Of a stretch of DNA of 64,000 nucleotides, positions 17,413 through 26,754 are shown one piece after another; position 1 is the first letter of the stretch, and every line of letters begins with the position of its first letter. The notes under the pieces are model-generated. The model did not search any database and was not told the DNA's origin. It saw only the letters and a program-made list of their open reading frames with translations. The position numbers and the translations under genes are program-made. Source of the stretch: Caldicellulosiruptor obsidiansis OB47 (GTDB taxonomy: Bacteria > Bacillota > Thermoanaerobacteria > Caldicellulosiruptorales > Caldicellulosiruptoraceae); contig NC_014392.1 of the NCBI RefSeq assembly GCF_000145215.1, positions 248,001-312,000 on the forward strand. Direction: 5' to 3'.

Positions 17413-18744
17413 ATGTGGGGTGGGTTTTATAAAGTTGAAATAGACTTTTCAAAATTGTTGTGGGCACAGCTTTTGTGGTTTTTGCTCGGGCTTTTCTTTA
17501 TAGTTGCTGTGATTGTTGTAGCTGTTGCTATCAAGAGAAAAAAAGCTGAGAAGATGAGAAGACTTGAAAACTTGCAGAAGGTGGAAGAATATTTTGAAAC
17601 AATTTCAAACAGGATCTTGAACTTAGAGGACAAGGCAAAGTTTTTTAAGTTACTTGATGATGGTCAAAAACTTGAGAGCAAGTTCGAAGAGGTTACCATA
17701 AATTTTAAAAATCTTAAAGAGTACTATGAAGGGATAAAAAAAAGCTATTCAGACAGTGAGTTTAAAACCTTTTTGACAATCTACAACATACTCAAAAGTG
17801 ATTTAGATTTTCTGGAAAAGGTTTTAAAAGATTCTGAAAAGGCACTACAAGAACAGATAGAGTACATTAAAAAGGTAGAAATAGCTGTAGATGGGGTTAA
17901 AAATAAGGAGGTTCTAAAGCAAAAGATAAATGATCTGCTTACAAGAAGACTTTCTGATGATGATTTGAAAAGTGCTGTTGAGGGTATAAAAAGAATTGAT
18001 GAGAAAATAGAATATTTCAAGAGCCTTGGTGATGACAAGAAAAACGAATATATAAATACAATGATCCAGCTTTTAACAAAGAGGTTTGAAGAAAAGTATC
18101 CGCTAATTCTCTCAAAATCTTCTTCTAAGGCTTTAGAACTTCAAAAAGAGTTTGATGATTTGCTCTTAAAACTTCAGGTGTCAAGCGACTTTAAAAAAAT
18201 TGTCCTGGCAGAAGACTTTTTAGGAAAACTTATGCAGATTGAAAATGAAATATCACAGGATTTTCAGAAAAAGATGAGACCTCAAAAAGAACTTGTCGAC
18301 AGGTTTGAAAAAATTGTATCAATTTACGACAATGTGGGTTTTAGATTTTACAAAATAGACCTTGAGATTGAACGTGTGAAAAGTTTGCTTGAAAGTTGTG
18401 ATAGCAATGAAGAGTTAGAAAAAGAGATATCTGAGCTTGAAAACACCATTTTTACCTTTTCACGAGAGTTTTCAGAGTGCAGAGGACTTCTTGAAAATTT
18501 TAAAAGATTTTTGGAAGAGGCAAAAAATAGGCTAAAGATTAGCCTGTCGTCTAATCTTTTTGATTCATATTATAAAAACTTAAAAGAGCTTTTATATGAA
18601 TGTAACTTTAACGAGTTCAAAAAACGCTATATAGAATACCAGAATGCTGTCTCAGATGCGCTTTTTAAGTCATCTTCACTTTCAAGTTCAAGCGATACAA
18701 TTAAAAAGGTCATAAAAGACCTTTTTGATGAGTTTTTTGGATAA
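17413..18744 (+). CDS. Membrane-anchored long coiled-coil protein, unknown
   Basis: The 443-residue protein starts with a short lead (MWGGFYKVEIDFSKLL) and one membrane helix (LLWFLLGLFFIVAVIVVAVAI). Almost 400 residues rich in Lys, Glu, Leu and Ser follow, predicted by eye to be alpha-helical coiled coil. The topology (N-terminal anchor, cytoplasmic helical rod) resembles EzrA-type or PspA-partner proteins, but no family motif was recognised. It is 37 bases upstream of pspA on the same strand, so it may belong to the same membrane-stress unit. That is inference from position only. Confidence 0.65.
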   Translation: MWGGFYKVEIDFSKLLWAQLLWFLLGLFFIVAVIVVAVAIKRKKAEKMRRLENLQKVEEYFETISNRILNLEDKAKFFKLLDDGQKLESKFEEVTINFKNLKEYYEGIKKSYSDSEFKTFLTIYNILKSDLDFLEKVLKDSEKALQEQIEYIKKVEIAVDGVKNKEVLKQKINDLLTRRLSDDDLKSAVEGIKRIDEKIEYFKSLGDDKKNEYINTMIQLLTKRFEEKYPLILSKSSSKALELQKEFDDLLLKLQVSSDFKKIVLAEDFLGKLMQIENEISQDFQKKMRPQKELVDRFEKIVSIYDNVGFRFYKIDLEIERVKSLLESCDSNEELEKEISELENTIFTFSREFSECRGLLENFKRFLEEAKNRLKISLSSNLFDSYYKNLKELLYECNFNEFKKRYIEYQNAVSDALFKSSSLSSSSDTIKKVIKDLFDEFFG

Positions 18745-18781
18745 AAAATAAAATATTACATTTTTAGGAGGTTTTGCTGCT

Positions 18782-19450
18782 ATGGGGATATTTCAAAAGA
18801 TTGCCCAGCTTCTCAAGGCAAACATAAATGATCTTATTGAAAAGGCGGCTGACCCTGAAAAGATGCTCAATCAGCTGATTGAAGACATGGAAGACCAGCT
18901 GCAAAAAGCAAGGGCTGAGGTTGCAAACGCTCTTGCAGATGAAAAGATTTTACAAAAGAAGGTTGAAGAAAACAAAAAGGCTGCTGAAGAGTGGCAGAAA
19001 AAGGCTGAGCTTGCAGTTTCAAAAGGCGAGGATGAGCTTGCAGTAGAGGCGCTCAGGAGAAAGAGAGAGTATGAGAGACTTGCAAATGAGTACCAGAAAC
19101 AATATGAAGCGCAGCACGAGGCTGTGGAAAAATTAAAGAGCGGGCTTAAGATGCTGGAAGACAAGATTGAAGAGGCAAAGAGAAGAAGGGATTTGCTCAT
19201 TGCCAAGTCAAAAAGGGCTGACGCTCAGGTTACAATCACACAGACCATGAGCAAACTAACAGACACTTCTGCTTTTGAGTCGTTTGAAAAGTACGCGCAG
19301 AAGATTGAACAGAAAGAGGCAAGGGCACAGGCGCATGAAGAGCTTTTAAATGCTTCAAAAACATTGGAAGATAGGTTCAAGGAGCTTGAAAATGGCGATG
19401 AGGACATTTTAAATGAGCTAAAAGTACTGAAAGAGAAGATGGGCAAGTAA
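18782..19450 (+). CDS. pspA: PspA/IM30 (Vipp1) family membrane-stress protein
   Basis: The 222-residue protein is entirely helical, starting with the family signature MGIFQKIAQLLKANINDLIEKAADPEKMLNQLI, in which the amphipathic first helix binds membrane and the DPEKML turn is conserved. PspA proteins are ESCRT-III-like and assemble into rods on stressed inner membranes. The ribosome site AGGAGG is strong. The upstream anchored coiled-coil protein is a possible recruiter. No PspC or LiaRS-type regulators are adjacent. Confidence 0.9.
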   Translation: MGIFQKIAQLLKANINDLIEKAADPEKMLNQLIEDMEDQLQKARAEVANALADEKILQKKVEENKKAAEEWQKKAELAVSKGEDELAVEALRRKREYERLANEYQKQYEAQHEAVEKLKSGLKMLEDKIEEAKRRRDLLIAKSKRADAQVTITQTMSKLTDTSAFESFEKYAQKIEQKEARAQAHEELLNASKTLEDRFKELENGDEDILNELKVLKEKMGK

Positions 19451-19486
19451 AAGAAAGATTTTTTACAGGTCAGCAGACTCTTTGAA

Positions 19487-19528
19487 GTGGGTGCAAAGGT
19501 TTTTAAAAACCTTTGCACCCTTTTTTTA
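19487..19528 (+). terminator. Strong intrinsic terminator after pspA
   Basis: GGGTGCAAAGGTTTTT and AAAAACCTTTGCACCC form a long perfect stem followed by a run of Ts. Confidence 0.93.
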
Positions 19529-19666
19529 TTTTTTGTCGTAAAAAATTTTCTGGTCATCTTACTATTTACAACAAAAAATACTCAAGAGGGCAAGTAGAAT
19601 AAATTGTGCAGGTGATTAGTTTACAAAAGACTTTTGAGAATTTGTACAAAAGGAGATGATGTTGCC

Positions 19667-21973
19667 TTGGAAAGACTTGAGGTTTTACAGTTTAAAAGAG
19701 ACCAAGTCAAAACTTCAAGGAACAGCATATCAGACCGATTTTTGGTGTTTGGAACAGAACAATTTTTTGTTCTAATTTTAGCCTTTTTGCTTGGAAGATG
19801 CAGCCTGTTTTCAAGAAGCTTCTTTTCATGTGCGTATGTTGCAAGTTTCAAAAAAAGGGATTACATGTACTATTTAGCCTCAATTTTTTCCATCTTCGGG
19901 ATAATTTCATGCTCAGATAAAAGCTCAATATTAAAATATGTGCTTTCCATTCTTTTGATAACTACAATAAACCATTTTTTTGACCTGAACCTTTATTCAA
20001 AGGCACTGTTCTGCGCTTTGAGTGTGGGAAGCAGCGGTAGCATTTCTATTTTTCTGTTTTCTAAAGCACCGATAGAATTTTTGTATCTTGTGCTTGAGAT
20101 GATTGGGTGTTTTTGGGCTGTAATTATGTTTGAGAGGTTTTTTGCCGCAATTTATTCCAAAAAAGCATATACAGCTGATCAGACGGTGGTTATGGTTGTA
20201 GTTCTGGCTTTGAGCTTTTTGGGACTTTCAAGTGGACTCGATTCGCTGTTGAGTATTCAAAATATATTGTTTTTTATTCTTCTTTTTTCGGTATCACTTT
20301 TTCACGGAATGATAATGTCTACTGCAATGGGTTTTGTAATTGGGCTTTTAGAAAGCATAAAAGAGTGCAGAAGCATTGAAATGGCATGCGTTTTTGCATT
20401 CTCAAGCCTTCTGGCAGGTCTAATGAAAGGGTTTGGCAAGTTTGGAATTGCTTTGGGCGGGTTTTGCGGATATATCATATCAATGTTTTACATATCGTCA
20501 AACCCGACACTTAGATTTCGTGAGATTTTGATATCTGCCGTGTTGTTTTGCCTGTTTCCGTTAGAAAAGATTGTAAAATTACAAAGTACTGACGAGAGGG
20601 AGGTACAAAGAATGATAAAGGAAAAGATCTTTGGGGTTGCGTCTGTGCTTGAAAATATAGAGCAAAATGCTTGTGGCAAACCAGCAGTTTTAATTTGCAA
20701 AGAGGAAGCAAAAAACATTGTTCAAAGTACGTGCCAAAAACTTTGTTTAGATTGCAGCAATTCCAATGTGTGCTGGAACATAGATTATTACAGGATAAAT
20801 CATAGCTTGAATGAGATAAAGAATATGATATTGAAAAAAGGCAGGGTTGAAGAAGAGGATTTAAAAGAATTCAAGTTTTTGTGTGTAAGATGGAAAGAGT
20901 TTATAATAGTTATAAATGGATTTTTGGAATCTTTGAAATATTCAAAGCTTGTTCAAAAGGCATCAAGCCCCAAGGAAAATGTATTCAAGACACATATAGA
21001 AATTTTAAAGGACATTGTGATGGATGCGGCAAAGATGGCTGAAAATGAGATGAAGAAAGATAGGGGCACATCAAAAGAGATTGAGCTTGAACTTGTGCGG
21101 TTTGGCTATGAGGTTGAGAAGGTAGACTATGTTGTATACGATCACTATTTCCAAATAGATATAGATCTCAAAGATGGGTTTAAAGCTCCGCGAAAAATGG
21201 AGATAGAAGAGATTGTGAAAGGAGTTGTAGGCTGTGACATAGAAATTATATCAGAGGTGCCAAAAATATCAGGGGGATATACAATTTCCATTATCAAAAA
21301 GCCAAACGTGCAGATAGATTATTCTATATATTCAAAGAGTAAAGAAAACATAAACGGTGACAGGGTGTGCTTTTTGCAGCTCAAAAACGGAAAATTTTTA
21401 GCCTGCATATCAGACGGTATGGGCACCGGAAAGACAGCTTCGGAAAACAGCTTTATTGTGATAGATGCTCTTAAAAAATTCTCGTCACTTGGATTTGACA
21501 GAAAAGTTGCCATAAAGTTTATAAACTCGCTTCTTAGCATAAGAAACGGTGAACAATTTGCATCTGTTGACGTTGTGTGCATAGATAGGTTTACTATTGC
21601 GTCCGAGTTTTTAAAAGCCGGGGCAATGCCAACGTTCATAAAAAGGGGGGATGAAGTTTTAACTGTAGAGTCACACTCTCTTCCGGTTGGGATAGAAGCG
21701 GAAACCCAGTTTGATTTTTCAACTTGTAAGCTTCAGAAAGGTGACATGATATTTATGTTCTCTGACGGACTTTTTGAGTTGTTGGGCGAGGATGGCGACA
21801 GGATTTTGAAAGAATTTATTGCCAAAAACCAGTTTGTTTCAACTCAGAGCGCTTCAAAACAGATTTTTGAATGGGCTACTTCTAATTCGTTTTTAATTAA
21901 AGACGATGTAACAATAATTGTACTTAAAATTGGAGGTGCACTTGAAAAAAGAAGTGAAGAAAAGAAATTTTGA
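19667..21973 (+). CDS. spoIIE: Stage II sporulation protein E, SpoIIE phosphatase
   Basis: TTG 19667, about 11 bases after AAAGGAGATGATG, is the preferred start (about 768 residues); the frame is open upstream. The first ~330 residues hold about ten hydrophobic segments. A central regulatory region with a cysteine-rich patch (STCQKLCLDCSNSNVC) follows, and then a PP2C-type phosphatase domain with metal aspartates in CISDGMGTGKTASENS and FMFSDGLFELLGEDGD. In Bacillus, SpoIIE dephosphorylates SpoIIAA to switch on the forespore sigma factor F and interacts with FtsZ. It overlaps the next gene, spoIID-like, by about 30 bases. Genus members are described as non-sporulating, so the role here is open. 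Confidence 0.9.
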   Translation: MERLEVLQFKRDQVKTSRNSISDRFLVFGTEQFFVLILAFLLGRCSLFSRSFFSCAYVASFKKRDYMYYLASIFSIFGIISCSDKSSILKYVLSILLITTINHFFDLNLYSKALFCALSVGSSGSISIFLFSKAPIEFLYLVLEMIGCFWAVIMFERFFAAIYSKKAYTADQTVVMVVVLALSFLGLSSGLDSLLSIQNILFFILLFSVSLFHGMIMSTAMGFVIGLLESIKECRSIEMACVFAFSSLLAGLMKGFGKFGIALGGFCGYIISMFYISSNPTLRFREILISAVLFCLFPLEKIVKLQSTDEREVQRMIKEKIFGVASVLENIEQNACGKPAVLICKEEAKNIVQSTCQKLCLDCSNSNVCWNIDYYRINHSLNEIKNMILKKGRVEEEDLKEFKFLCVRWKEFIIVINGFLESLKYSKLVQKASSPKENVFKTHIEILKDIVMDAAKMAENEMKKDRGTSKEIELELVRFGYEVEKVDYVVYDHYFQIDIDLKDGFKAPRKMEIEEIVKGVVGCDIEIISEVPKISGGYTISIIKKPNVQIDYSIYSKSKENINGDRVCFLQLKNGKFLACISDGMGTGKTASENSFIVIDALKKFSSLGFDRKVAIKFINSLLSIRNGEQFASVDVVCIDRFTIASEFLKAGAMPTFIKRGDEVLTVESHSLPVGIEAETQFDFSTCKLQKGDMIFMFSDGLFELLGEDGDRILKEFIAKNQFVSTQSASKQIFEWATSNSFLIKDDVTIIVLKIGGALEKRSEEKKF

Positions 21974-22979
21974 GACATTTTGGCTTGACACAACCTTGAT
22001 GCTGCTTGCCACCTTGGTGTTTTTGATTGCAAATGTTGTTGCCAGACCTTCAAAAGATGATTTCAAGAACGTGCCATCTGCATTCACTTTGCCACAGAAC
22101 AAAAATCAAAAAGATGATATTTATATAAATCTTCTAAGAAAAAATAAGAACAGGATTGAAAGGATTTCGCTTGAAGAATATGTTATAGGCGTTGTAGCAG
22201 CAGAGATGCCTGCCGAGTTTAACTTGGAGGCTTTAAAAGCCCAGGCAGTTGCTTCAAGAACATATGCTGCGCGAAAGATTGTAGGTAAAGCTTTGCACAA
22301 AGGATATGAAGAAAAAAAGGTCTATCTTTGCGACGATTTTTCCCACTGCCAGGCATACATTGACAGGGATGAGATGAAGAGAAGGTGGGGTAAAAACTTT
22401 GAAAGGTACTATAAGAAGATACGCATGGCTGTGGAAGAAACAAAAGGACAAGTGCTGGTTTACGAAGGTCAGATTATAGATAGTCTGTTTCATGCCGCAT
22501 CTGGCGGTAAAACTGAGGATGCTAAAGAAGTGTTTGGAGAGGCCATCCCATACTTAAAAAGTGTTGTGAGCCGTGGCGAGGAAAGCTGTCCTAAGTTCTC
22601 AGGTGAGTTTTATTTTACCTATGATGAGTTTGTAAAAAGATTAAAATCCTATTTTCCCGGGCTGAGAATAGACAGCTCAAATATATCTTCCCAGATTAAG
22701 GTAGTTGAAAGAACAAAAGCTGGACGGGTGAAATCTGTAAAAGTAGGGAATACCGTTTTGAGCGGAAACCAATTCAGAAGCATCTTTGGGCTTTATTCAA
22801 CAGAATTTTGGATTTACCCTGACAAAAGGGGAGTGAGAATCCACACAAGAGGGTATGGGCATGGGCTTGGGATGAGCCAGTGGGGAGCAAACTATCTTGC
22901 ACGGCAGGGGAAAAATTACAAGCAGATTCTTCTTTATTACTATCAAAATGTCAAGATTTGTAGGTTAAAATATAGGTAG
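21942..22979 (+). CDS. spoIID: SpoIID-type peptidoglycan lytic transglycosylase
   Basis: TTG 21942 behind GGAGGTG gives about 345 residues, with one N-terminal membrane anchor (LDTTLMLLATLVFLIANVVA). The SpoIID/LytB domain follows, with LEEYVIGVVAAEMPAEFNLE, ALKAQAVASRTYAARK, FHAASGGKTEDA and the C-terminal GYGHGLGMSQWGANYLA. The catalytic glutamate is expected in VVAAEMP. Such enzymes cleave glycan strands stripped of stem peptides during engulfment. Here the gene is fused into a spoIIE unit, unlike in Bacillus. A second SpoIID-domain protein occurs at 44475. Confidence 0.88.
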   Translation: MKKEVKKRNFETFWLDTTLMLLATLVFLIANVVARPSKDDFKNVPSAFTLPQNKNQKDDIYINLLRKNKNRIERISLEEYVIGVVAAEMPAEFNLEALKAQAVASRTYAARKIVGKALHKGYEEKKVYLCDDFSHCQAYIDRDEMKRRWGKNFERYYKKIRMAVEETKGQVLVYEGQIIDSLFHAASGGKTEDAKEVFGEAIPYLKSVVSRGEESCPKFSGEFYFTYDEFVKRLKSYFPGLRIDSSNISSQIKVVERTKAGRVKSVKVGNTVLSGNQFRSIFGLYSTEFWIYPDKRGVRIHTRGYGHGLGMSQWGANYLARQGKNYKQILLYYYQNVKICRLKYR

Positions 22980-23021
22980 TGAAAAAAATATAGGGTAATT
23001 TGAGAAAGGAGAAATTTAAAA

Positions 23022-23423
23022 TTGAACTGTTATTTGGTGGAAAATAATATTGAAAAGCTAAAAAAGTACATTGAAAAAGTAGGGCCTGACATGTACGCAA
23101 AGGAGTATCTTCTTAGAAAAATGGTGTATCTTCACATATATATAGAAGACCTGACACCCACACAGGCAAACATAATAAAACAGACAATGCTTTCCATTGG
23201 CTCAGACGCTGTTGTCAATAAGGGCTCTATAGACCACTCAGTCCAAAAGAGTGACTGTTTGGTATTTGGAAATGTTCTTCAGCTTAAAATGCTGTGTGAA
23301 AAACTAAAAAAACAGCCTTTTAAACTGAAAGAACTTGCAGAGAAAATACAAAAGATTGTGGAGGGGTTTGAACGTGATTATCTATGTTCCGGTAGACCTG
23401 AACAAGAAAAAGATGATACTTGA
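23022..23423 (+). CDS. Small protein resembling the N-terminal domain of clostridial FolP
   Basis: The 133-residue protein starts at TTG 23022 behind AGAAAGGAG. The central part (TPTQANIIKQTMLSIGSDAV, SVQKSDCLVFGNVLQLKMLC, KKQPFKLKELAEKIQ) is similar, from memory of the family, to the N-terminal extension of dihydropteroate synthases in several Clostridia. Here it stands alone without a catalytic barrel. The real FolP at 14465 has a different-looking N-terminal region. Function unknown. The following gene overlaps it by 50 bases. Confidence 0.6.
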   Translation: MNCYLVENNIEKLKKYIEKVGPDMYAKEYLLRKMVYLHIYIEDLTPTQANIIKQTMLSIGSDAVVNKGSIDHSVQKSDCLVFGNVLQLKMLCEKLKKQPFKLKELAEKIQKIVEGFERDYLCSGRPEQEKDDT

Positions 23424-23970
23424 AAATGGGATGAATATTGAAAAAGACTATAACAAGAAAATCGGGCTTTGGGGCGTGTATGTCAAGTGCATATCGGGAT
23501 TTTTAACACCTAAACATATAGCAGCAGACTGTATTGCGGTAAATGTGGATACCCAAAGAGCATACATTGCAAACCATGATCTTTGGATTGCTTACAAGCT
23601 TTCAAAAAATGAGGTTTTTAATAAGATGTACATTGCGTCTATTGTGAATATAAAAAAGTACAGGTTTGGGGAGTACAGAGTGCCAGAGGTTTTGATTGTA
23701 TCACATGTCAAGAAAGAGGATATAGTGGATGTAAAAGAGACAACAAGCCTTTGCGATAAAATACTTTATCAAAATGACCAGATATATATAGACTGCCTTG
23801 TGGAAAAGATCTCTCAAAACACAAATGTGGCAAAACACTTGATTGTGGACTATTTTACAAAACTTAGTCTCAAAGATGGCGATATAACCACAGAAGTTGT
23901 GGAAAAAGGCAACAGCAAACTATATGTTTTTATTCACAAAAATGAGTATGCGTGGACTGTTGAGATTTGA
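23374..23970 (+). CDS. Unknown 198-residue protein
   Basis: GTG 23374, seven bases after GGAGGGG, is preferred over the upstream codon 23335. The protein (VIIYVPVDLNKKKMILENGM...) mixes beta-strand-like hydrophobic and charged segments with no membrane helix or signal. It contains the phrase HIAADCIAVNVDTQRAYIAN. No family was recognised. It is coupled by overlap with the FolP-N-like gene and may work with it. Confidence 0.6.
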   Translation: MIIYVPVDLNKKKMILENGMNIEKDYNKKIGLWGVYVKCISGFLTPKHIAADCIAVNVDTQRAYIANHDLWIAYKLSKNEVFNKMYIASIVNIKKYRFGEYRVPEVLIVSHVKKEDIVDVKETTSLCDKILYQNDQIYIDCLVEKISQNTNVAKHLIVDYFTKLSLKDGDITTEVVEKGNSKLYVFIHKNEYAWTVEI

Positions 23971-24108
23971 CAATAGTACCCCTTGAGATTTTAGGGAAAC
24001 TTTACAAAGTTGTTTGTCGGGTAGTATACAAAAAGGAACATTTATTATACAATTTCTATATAAAAATTGTTTTGGCTTTTCTTTTTTGAGAACTCAAGGG
24101 GGATTTTT

Positions 24109-25044
24109 ATGAAGTTCAAATTGATAACTATTTTACTGGCAATTCTTTTTATGCTTGTGTCATGCACGCCTCAGAAGCCAAAAACGAGAGAATATTCCCA
24201 GTCAGGAAGGTGGGTGGTTTTAGATTATAAAGGAAAGGCTTTTGTCCTTGACTGTGACAGTTCTTCTATTATCATCAGAGGGAAAGTCACATCTGATATT
24301 ACTGTTAGGTACGTCAAAAAAGTAATATGGACATATAATGAAACCAGCAGCAATACTGGAGAGCCTAATGAGAAGGAAGTTCAGAAGATTTTCGATGACA
24401 TGGATGCTAGTATTGAAAATGAGTTTGACAGGGTTTATGTAAAAGCAAGGGCGTACGGCAGCACCGAAGCAGTTTTAGCCAACAAGGTTTCAAATCCAAA
24501 GAGAGAATTTGAATTTGAGGTTTTCCTTCCGCAGGACTGCAAAGTAGTTGTTCAAAACAACAGCGGCAATGTAAGTGTCTCGGATATTAAAGGCGGTTCT
24601 GTTTACATAGTAAATGGAGTGGGAAACATTGCAGTGACAAACACGGATGCGCCGCTTGACATTAAAAATGGTGAAGGTGATATCAAGCTTGACTATGTCA
24701 GTGGAGATTTTCAAGTTACAAATGGAAAAGGGAACATAAACCTTAAAATTGAAAATACCGGTAGTTTTAAAGTTTTACAAACAAAAGGAAATGTTGTGCT
24801 AAAGATAAACAGAACAAGTGGGTATGGAAATTCATCTTTTATAAATGTAGGTGAAGGAGACATTACATTTGATGTAGGAAAAGATGTCAGGGCACAAGTT
24901 AAGGTGTTAACACAAGGAAAAATAAAATCTGACTTTGATTTTACAAAGACAGGAAATAGCTACTATATAGACCTTGATTCAGGGAGAAATACTATTGATA
25001 TAACAAACCTAAAAGGTTTTGTGAGGATATATAAAAATTACTGA
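24109..25044 (+). CDS. Lipoprotein with DUF4097-like beta-helix repeats
   Basis: ATG 24109 behind AAGGGGGATT gives about 311 residues. The start is a lipoprotein signal peptide (KLITILLAILFMLVSC) with the lipobox cysteine at residue ~18. The rest is rich in short repeated strands such as NNSGNVSVSDIKGGSVYIVN, GNIAVTNTDAPLDIKNGEGD and GNINLKIENTGSFKV, the pattern of DUF4097 (head GIN-like) domains that form right-handed beta-helices. Anchored outside the membrane, it may be an adhesin or envelope-stress partner; the exact role is unknown. Spacing of 138 bases from the preceding gene suggests its own promoter. Confidence 0.75.
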   Translation: MKFKLITILLAILFMLVSCTPQKPKTREYSQSGRWVVLDYKGKAFVLDCDSSSIIIRGKVTSDITVRYVKKVIWTYNETSSNTGEPNEKEVQKIFDDMDASIENEFDRVYVKARAYGSTEAVLANKVSNPKREFEFEVFLPQDCKVVVQNNSGNVSVSDIKGGSVYIVNGVGNIAVTNTDAPLDIKNGEGDIKLDYVSGDFQVTNGKGNINLKIENTGSFKVLQTKGNVVLKINRTSGYGNSSFINVGEGDITFDVGKDVRAQVKVLTQGKIKSDFDFTKTGNSYYIDLDSGRNTIDITNLKGFVRIYKNY

Positions 25045-25065
25045 ACAGATAAGTGTAGAAAATTT

Positions 25066-25102
25066 TAGAGGATTGGACGATTAAAGAAAGTCCAATCCTC
25101 TA
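25066..25102. terminator. Bidirectional terminator
   Basis: GAGGATTGGAC and GTCCAATCCTC form an 11-bp stem between the convergent lipoprotein gene and nadE, with A/T-rich flanks. Confidence 0.75.
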
Positions 25103-26731
25103 CACCCACCTCTGGACAATTGGCATGCGCCTGCCAAAACCAAACGCTTTTGATGTTACTTTCAAGCCCGGTGCTGCCTGTTTTCGTTTGTATTCTGCTC
25201 TTTCCACCATCTTTATTACTTTGAGTACAAGATCTTTTGGGTATCCCATTTCCACTATTTCGTCTATGCTCTTTTGTTCTTCTATATATGCAACAAGTAT
25301 TGGGTCAAGCACCTCATACGGTGGGAGAGTATCCTGGTCTTTTTGATTTGGTCGAAGCTCTGCAGACGGTGGTTTTACTAAAACGTTATGTGGTATTATT
25401 TCTCTTTCCCTATTTATATACCTTGCAAGCTCATACACAAGCATTTTTGGCAGATCTGATATAACTGCAAGTCCGCCTGCCATATCACCGTAAAGAGTGC
25501 AATATCCGACTGCAAGCTCAGACTTGTTACCTGTGGTAAGAACTAACCGGTTTTCCCTGTTTGATATAAACATTAGGATATTTCCGCGAATTCGCGCCTG
25601 AATGTTTTCTTCTGCAAGGTCCTGCAGAGCAACTTCGCTTCCATTGAACATTTTAAGATAGCTTTTAAACGGCTCTTCAATTGAGTAAACCCTAAATTCT
25701 ATACCAAGGTTTTCTGCAAGCTGTTTTGCGTCTTTTAAACTATGTTCTGAAGAATATCGAGATGGCATGGCAACACCAAGCACATTTTCTTTCCCAAGCG
25801 CTTCTGTTGCCAAACAGCAAACAACTGACGAATCAATTCCACCGGAAAGTCCTACTACTGCCTTTTTGGTTATTCCTGTCTTTTCAAAGTAGTCTCTTAT
25901 GCCAAGTACAAGTGCTTTTTTTATCCATGAGATGTCTTCATGTATTTCAACTTCGGGCATCTTGTCAATCTTTTCAAGCTCAATTTCCAATATATCCTCT
26001 TCAAATTCTTTTGTTTTTGCCACAACTTTGCCGCTTGAACTGAGCACAACACTGTTTCCGTCAAATATCAGCTCGTCATTTCCGCCAACCTGATTTACAT
26101 ATATAACAGGAATACCATACTTTGTTGCAGCTTCTTTCAAAACTTTTAGCCTCTGAGTTTCAAGTTTTGTGTAGTGGTAGGGTGATGCTGAAAGGTTTAT
26201 AAACACCTTTGCACCCTTTTGATAAAGTTCATCAAGCACATTTATGTCATACAATGCATTTTCATCATTGTTTATATTCCAGATATCCTCGCATATACTT
26301 ATACCAAAGTTTATCCCTTCAATAGTCACAACTTCTCTTGCAAGGCTTGGTATGAAATATCTGTTTTCATCAAATACGTCATAGGACGGCAAAAGAGTCT
26401 TGTGTATAACCTTTTCTATTTTACCCTGATGGAGAATAATAGCACTGTTGAAAAGTTTTGAAACATGGTGGCTTTTTGTTGGACTACCTACAATTACAAA
26501 GCTATCTTCAACTACCTTTGCAATTTTTTCAATTGCTTTTTCAACTGCATCTATAAAGTCTTTTTGGAACAAAAGGTCTTTTGGAGGATAGCCACAGATT
26601 GATAACTCCGGAAATATAAGAATTTTTGCATCTGCGTGAGATTTTATAATCTCAATTATCTTTTTTGTGTTACCCTCAATATCTCCAACAATGGGATTTA
26701 TCTGGCAAAGCAAAATCTTCACATTTTCCAC
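25100..26731 (-). CDS. nadE: Glutamine-dependent NAD+ synthetase
   Basis: The 543-residue enzyme combines an N-terminal nitrilase-type glutaminase (catalytic Glu in FPELSICGYPPKDLL, Lys in KTLLPSYDVF, Cys in GISICEDIWN) with a C-terminal NAD synthetase. The synthetase has the ATP pyrophosphatase loop LSGGIDSSVV and the synthetase motif GNKSELAVGYCTLYGDMAGG. It amidates nicotinic acid adenine dinucleotide using glutamine-derived ammonia channelled between the domains. Length is normal for the fused bacterial form. A short unexplained reading frame precedes it on the same strand. Confidence 0.95.
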   Translation of the reverse strand: MENVKILLCQINPIVGDIEGNTKKIIEIIKSHADAKILIFPELSICGYPPKDLLFQKDFIDAVEKAIEKIAKVVEDSFVIVGSPTKSHHVSKLFNSAIILHQGKIEKVIHKTLLPSYDVFDENRYFIPSLAREVVTIEGINFGISICEDIWNINNDENALYDINVLDELYQKGAKVFINLSASPYHYTKLETQRLKVLKEAATKYGIPVIYVNQVGGNDELIFDGNSVVLSSSGKVVAKTKEFEEDILEIELEKIDKMPEVEIHEDISWIKKALVLGIRDYFEKTGITKKAVVGLSGGIDSSVVCCLATEALGKENVLGVAMPSRYSSEHSLKDAKQLAENLGIEFRVYSIEEPFKSYLKMFNGSEVALQDLAEENIQARIRGNILMFISNRENRLVLTTGNKSELAVGYCTLYGDMAGGLAVISDLPKMLVYELARYINREREIIPHNVLVKPPSAELRPNQKDQDTLPPYEVLDPILVAYIEEQKSIDEIVEMGYPKDLVLKVIKMVERAEYKRKQAAPGLKVTSKAFGFGRRMPIVQRWV

Positions 26732-26754
26732 CTTCTTTGTGCTAAATATCCTTC

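Noticed and set aside
25726..26093. Plus-strand reading frames within nadE
   Set aside because: Antisense shadows of a clearly recognised enzyme, with no start signals.
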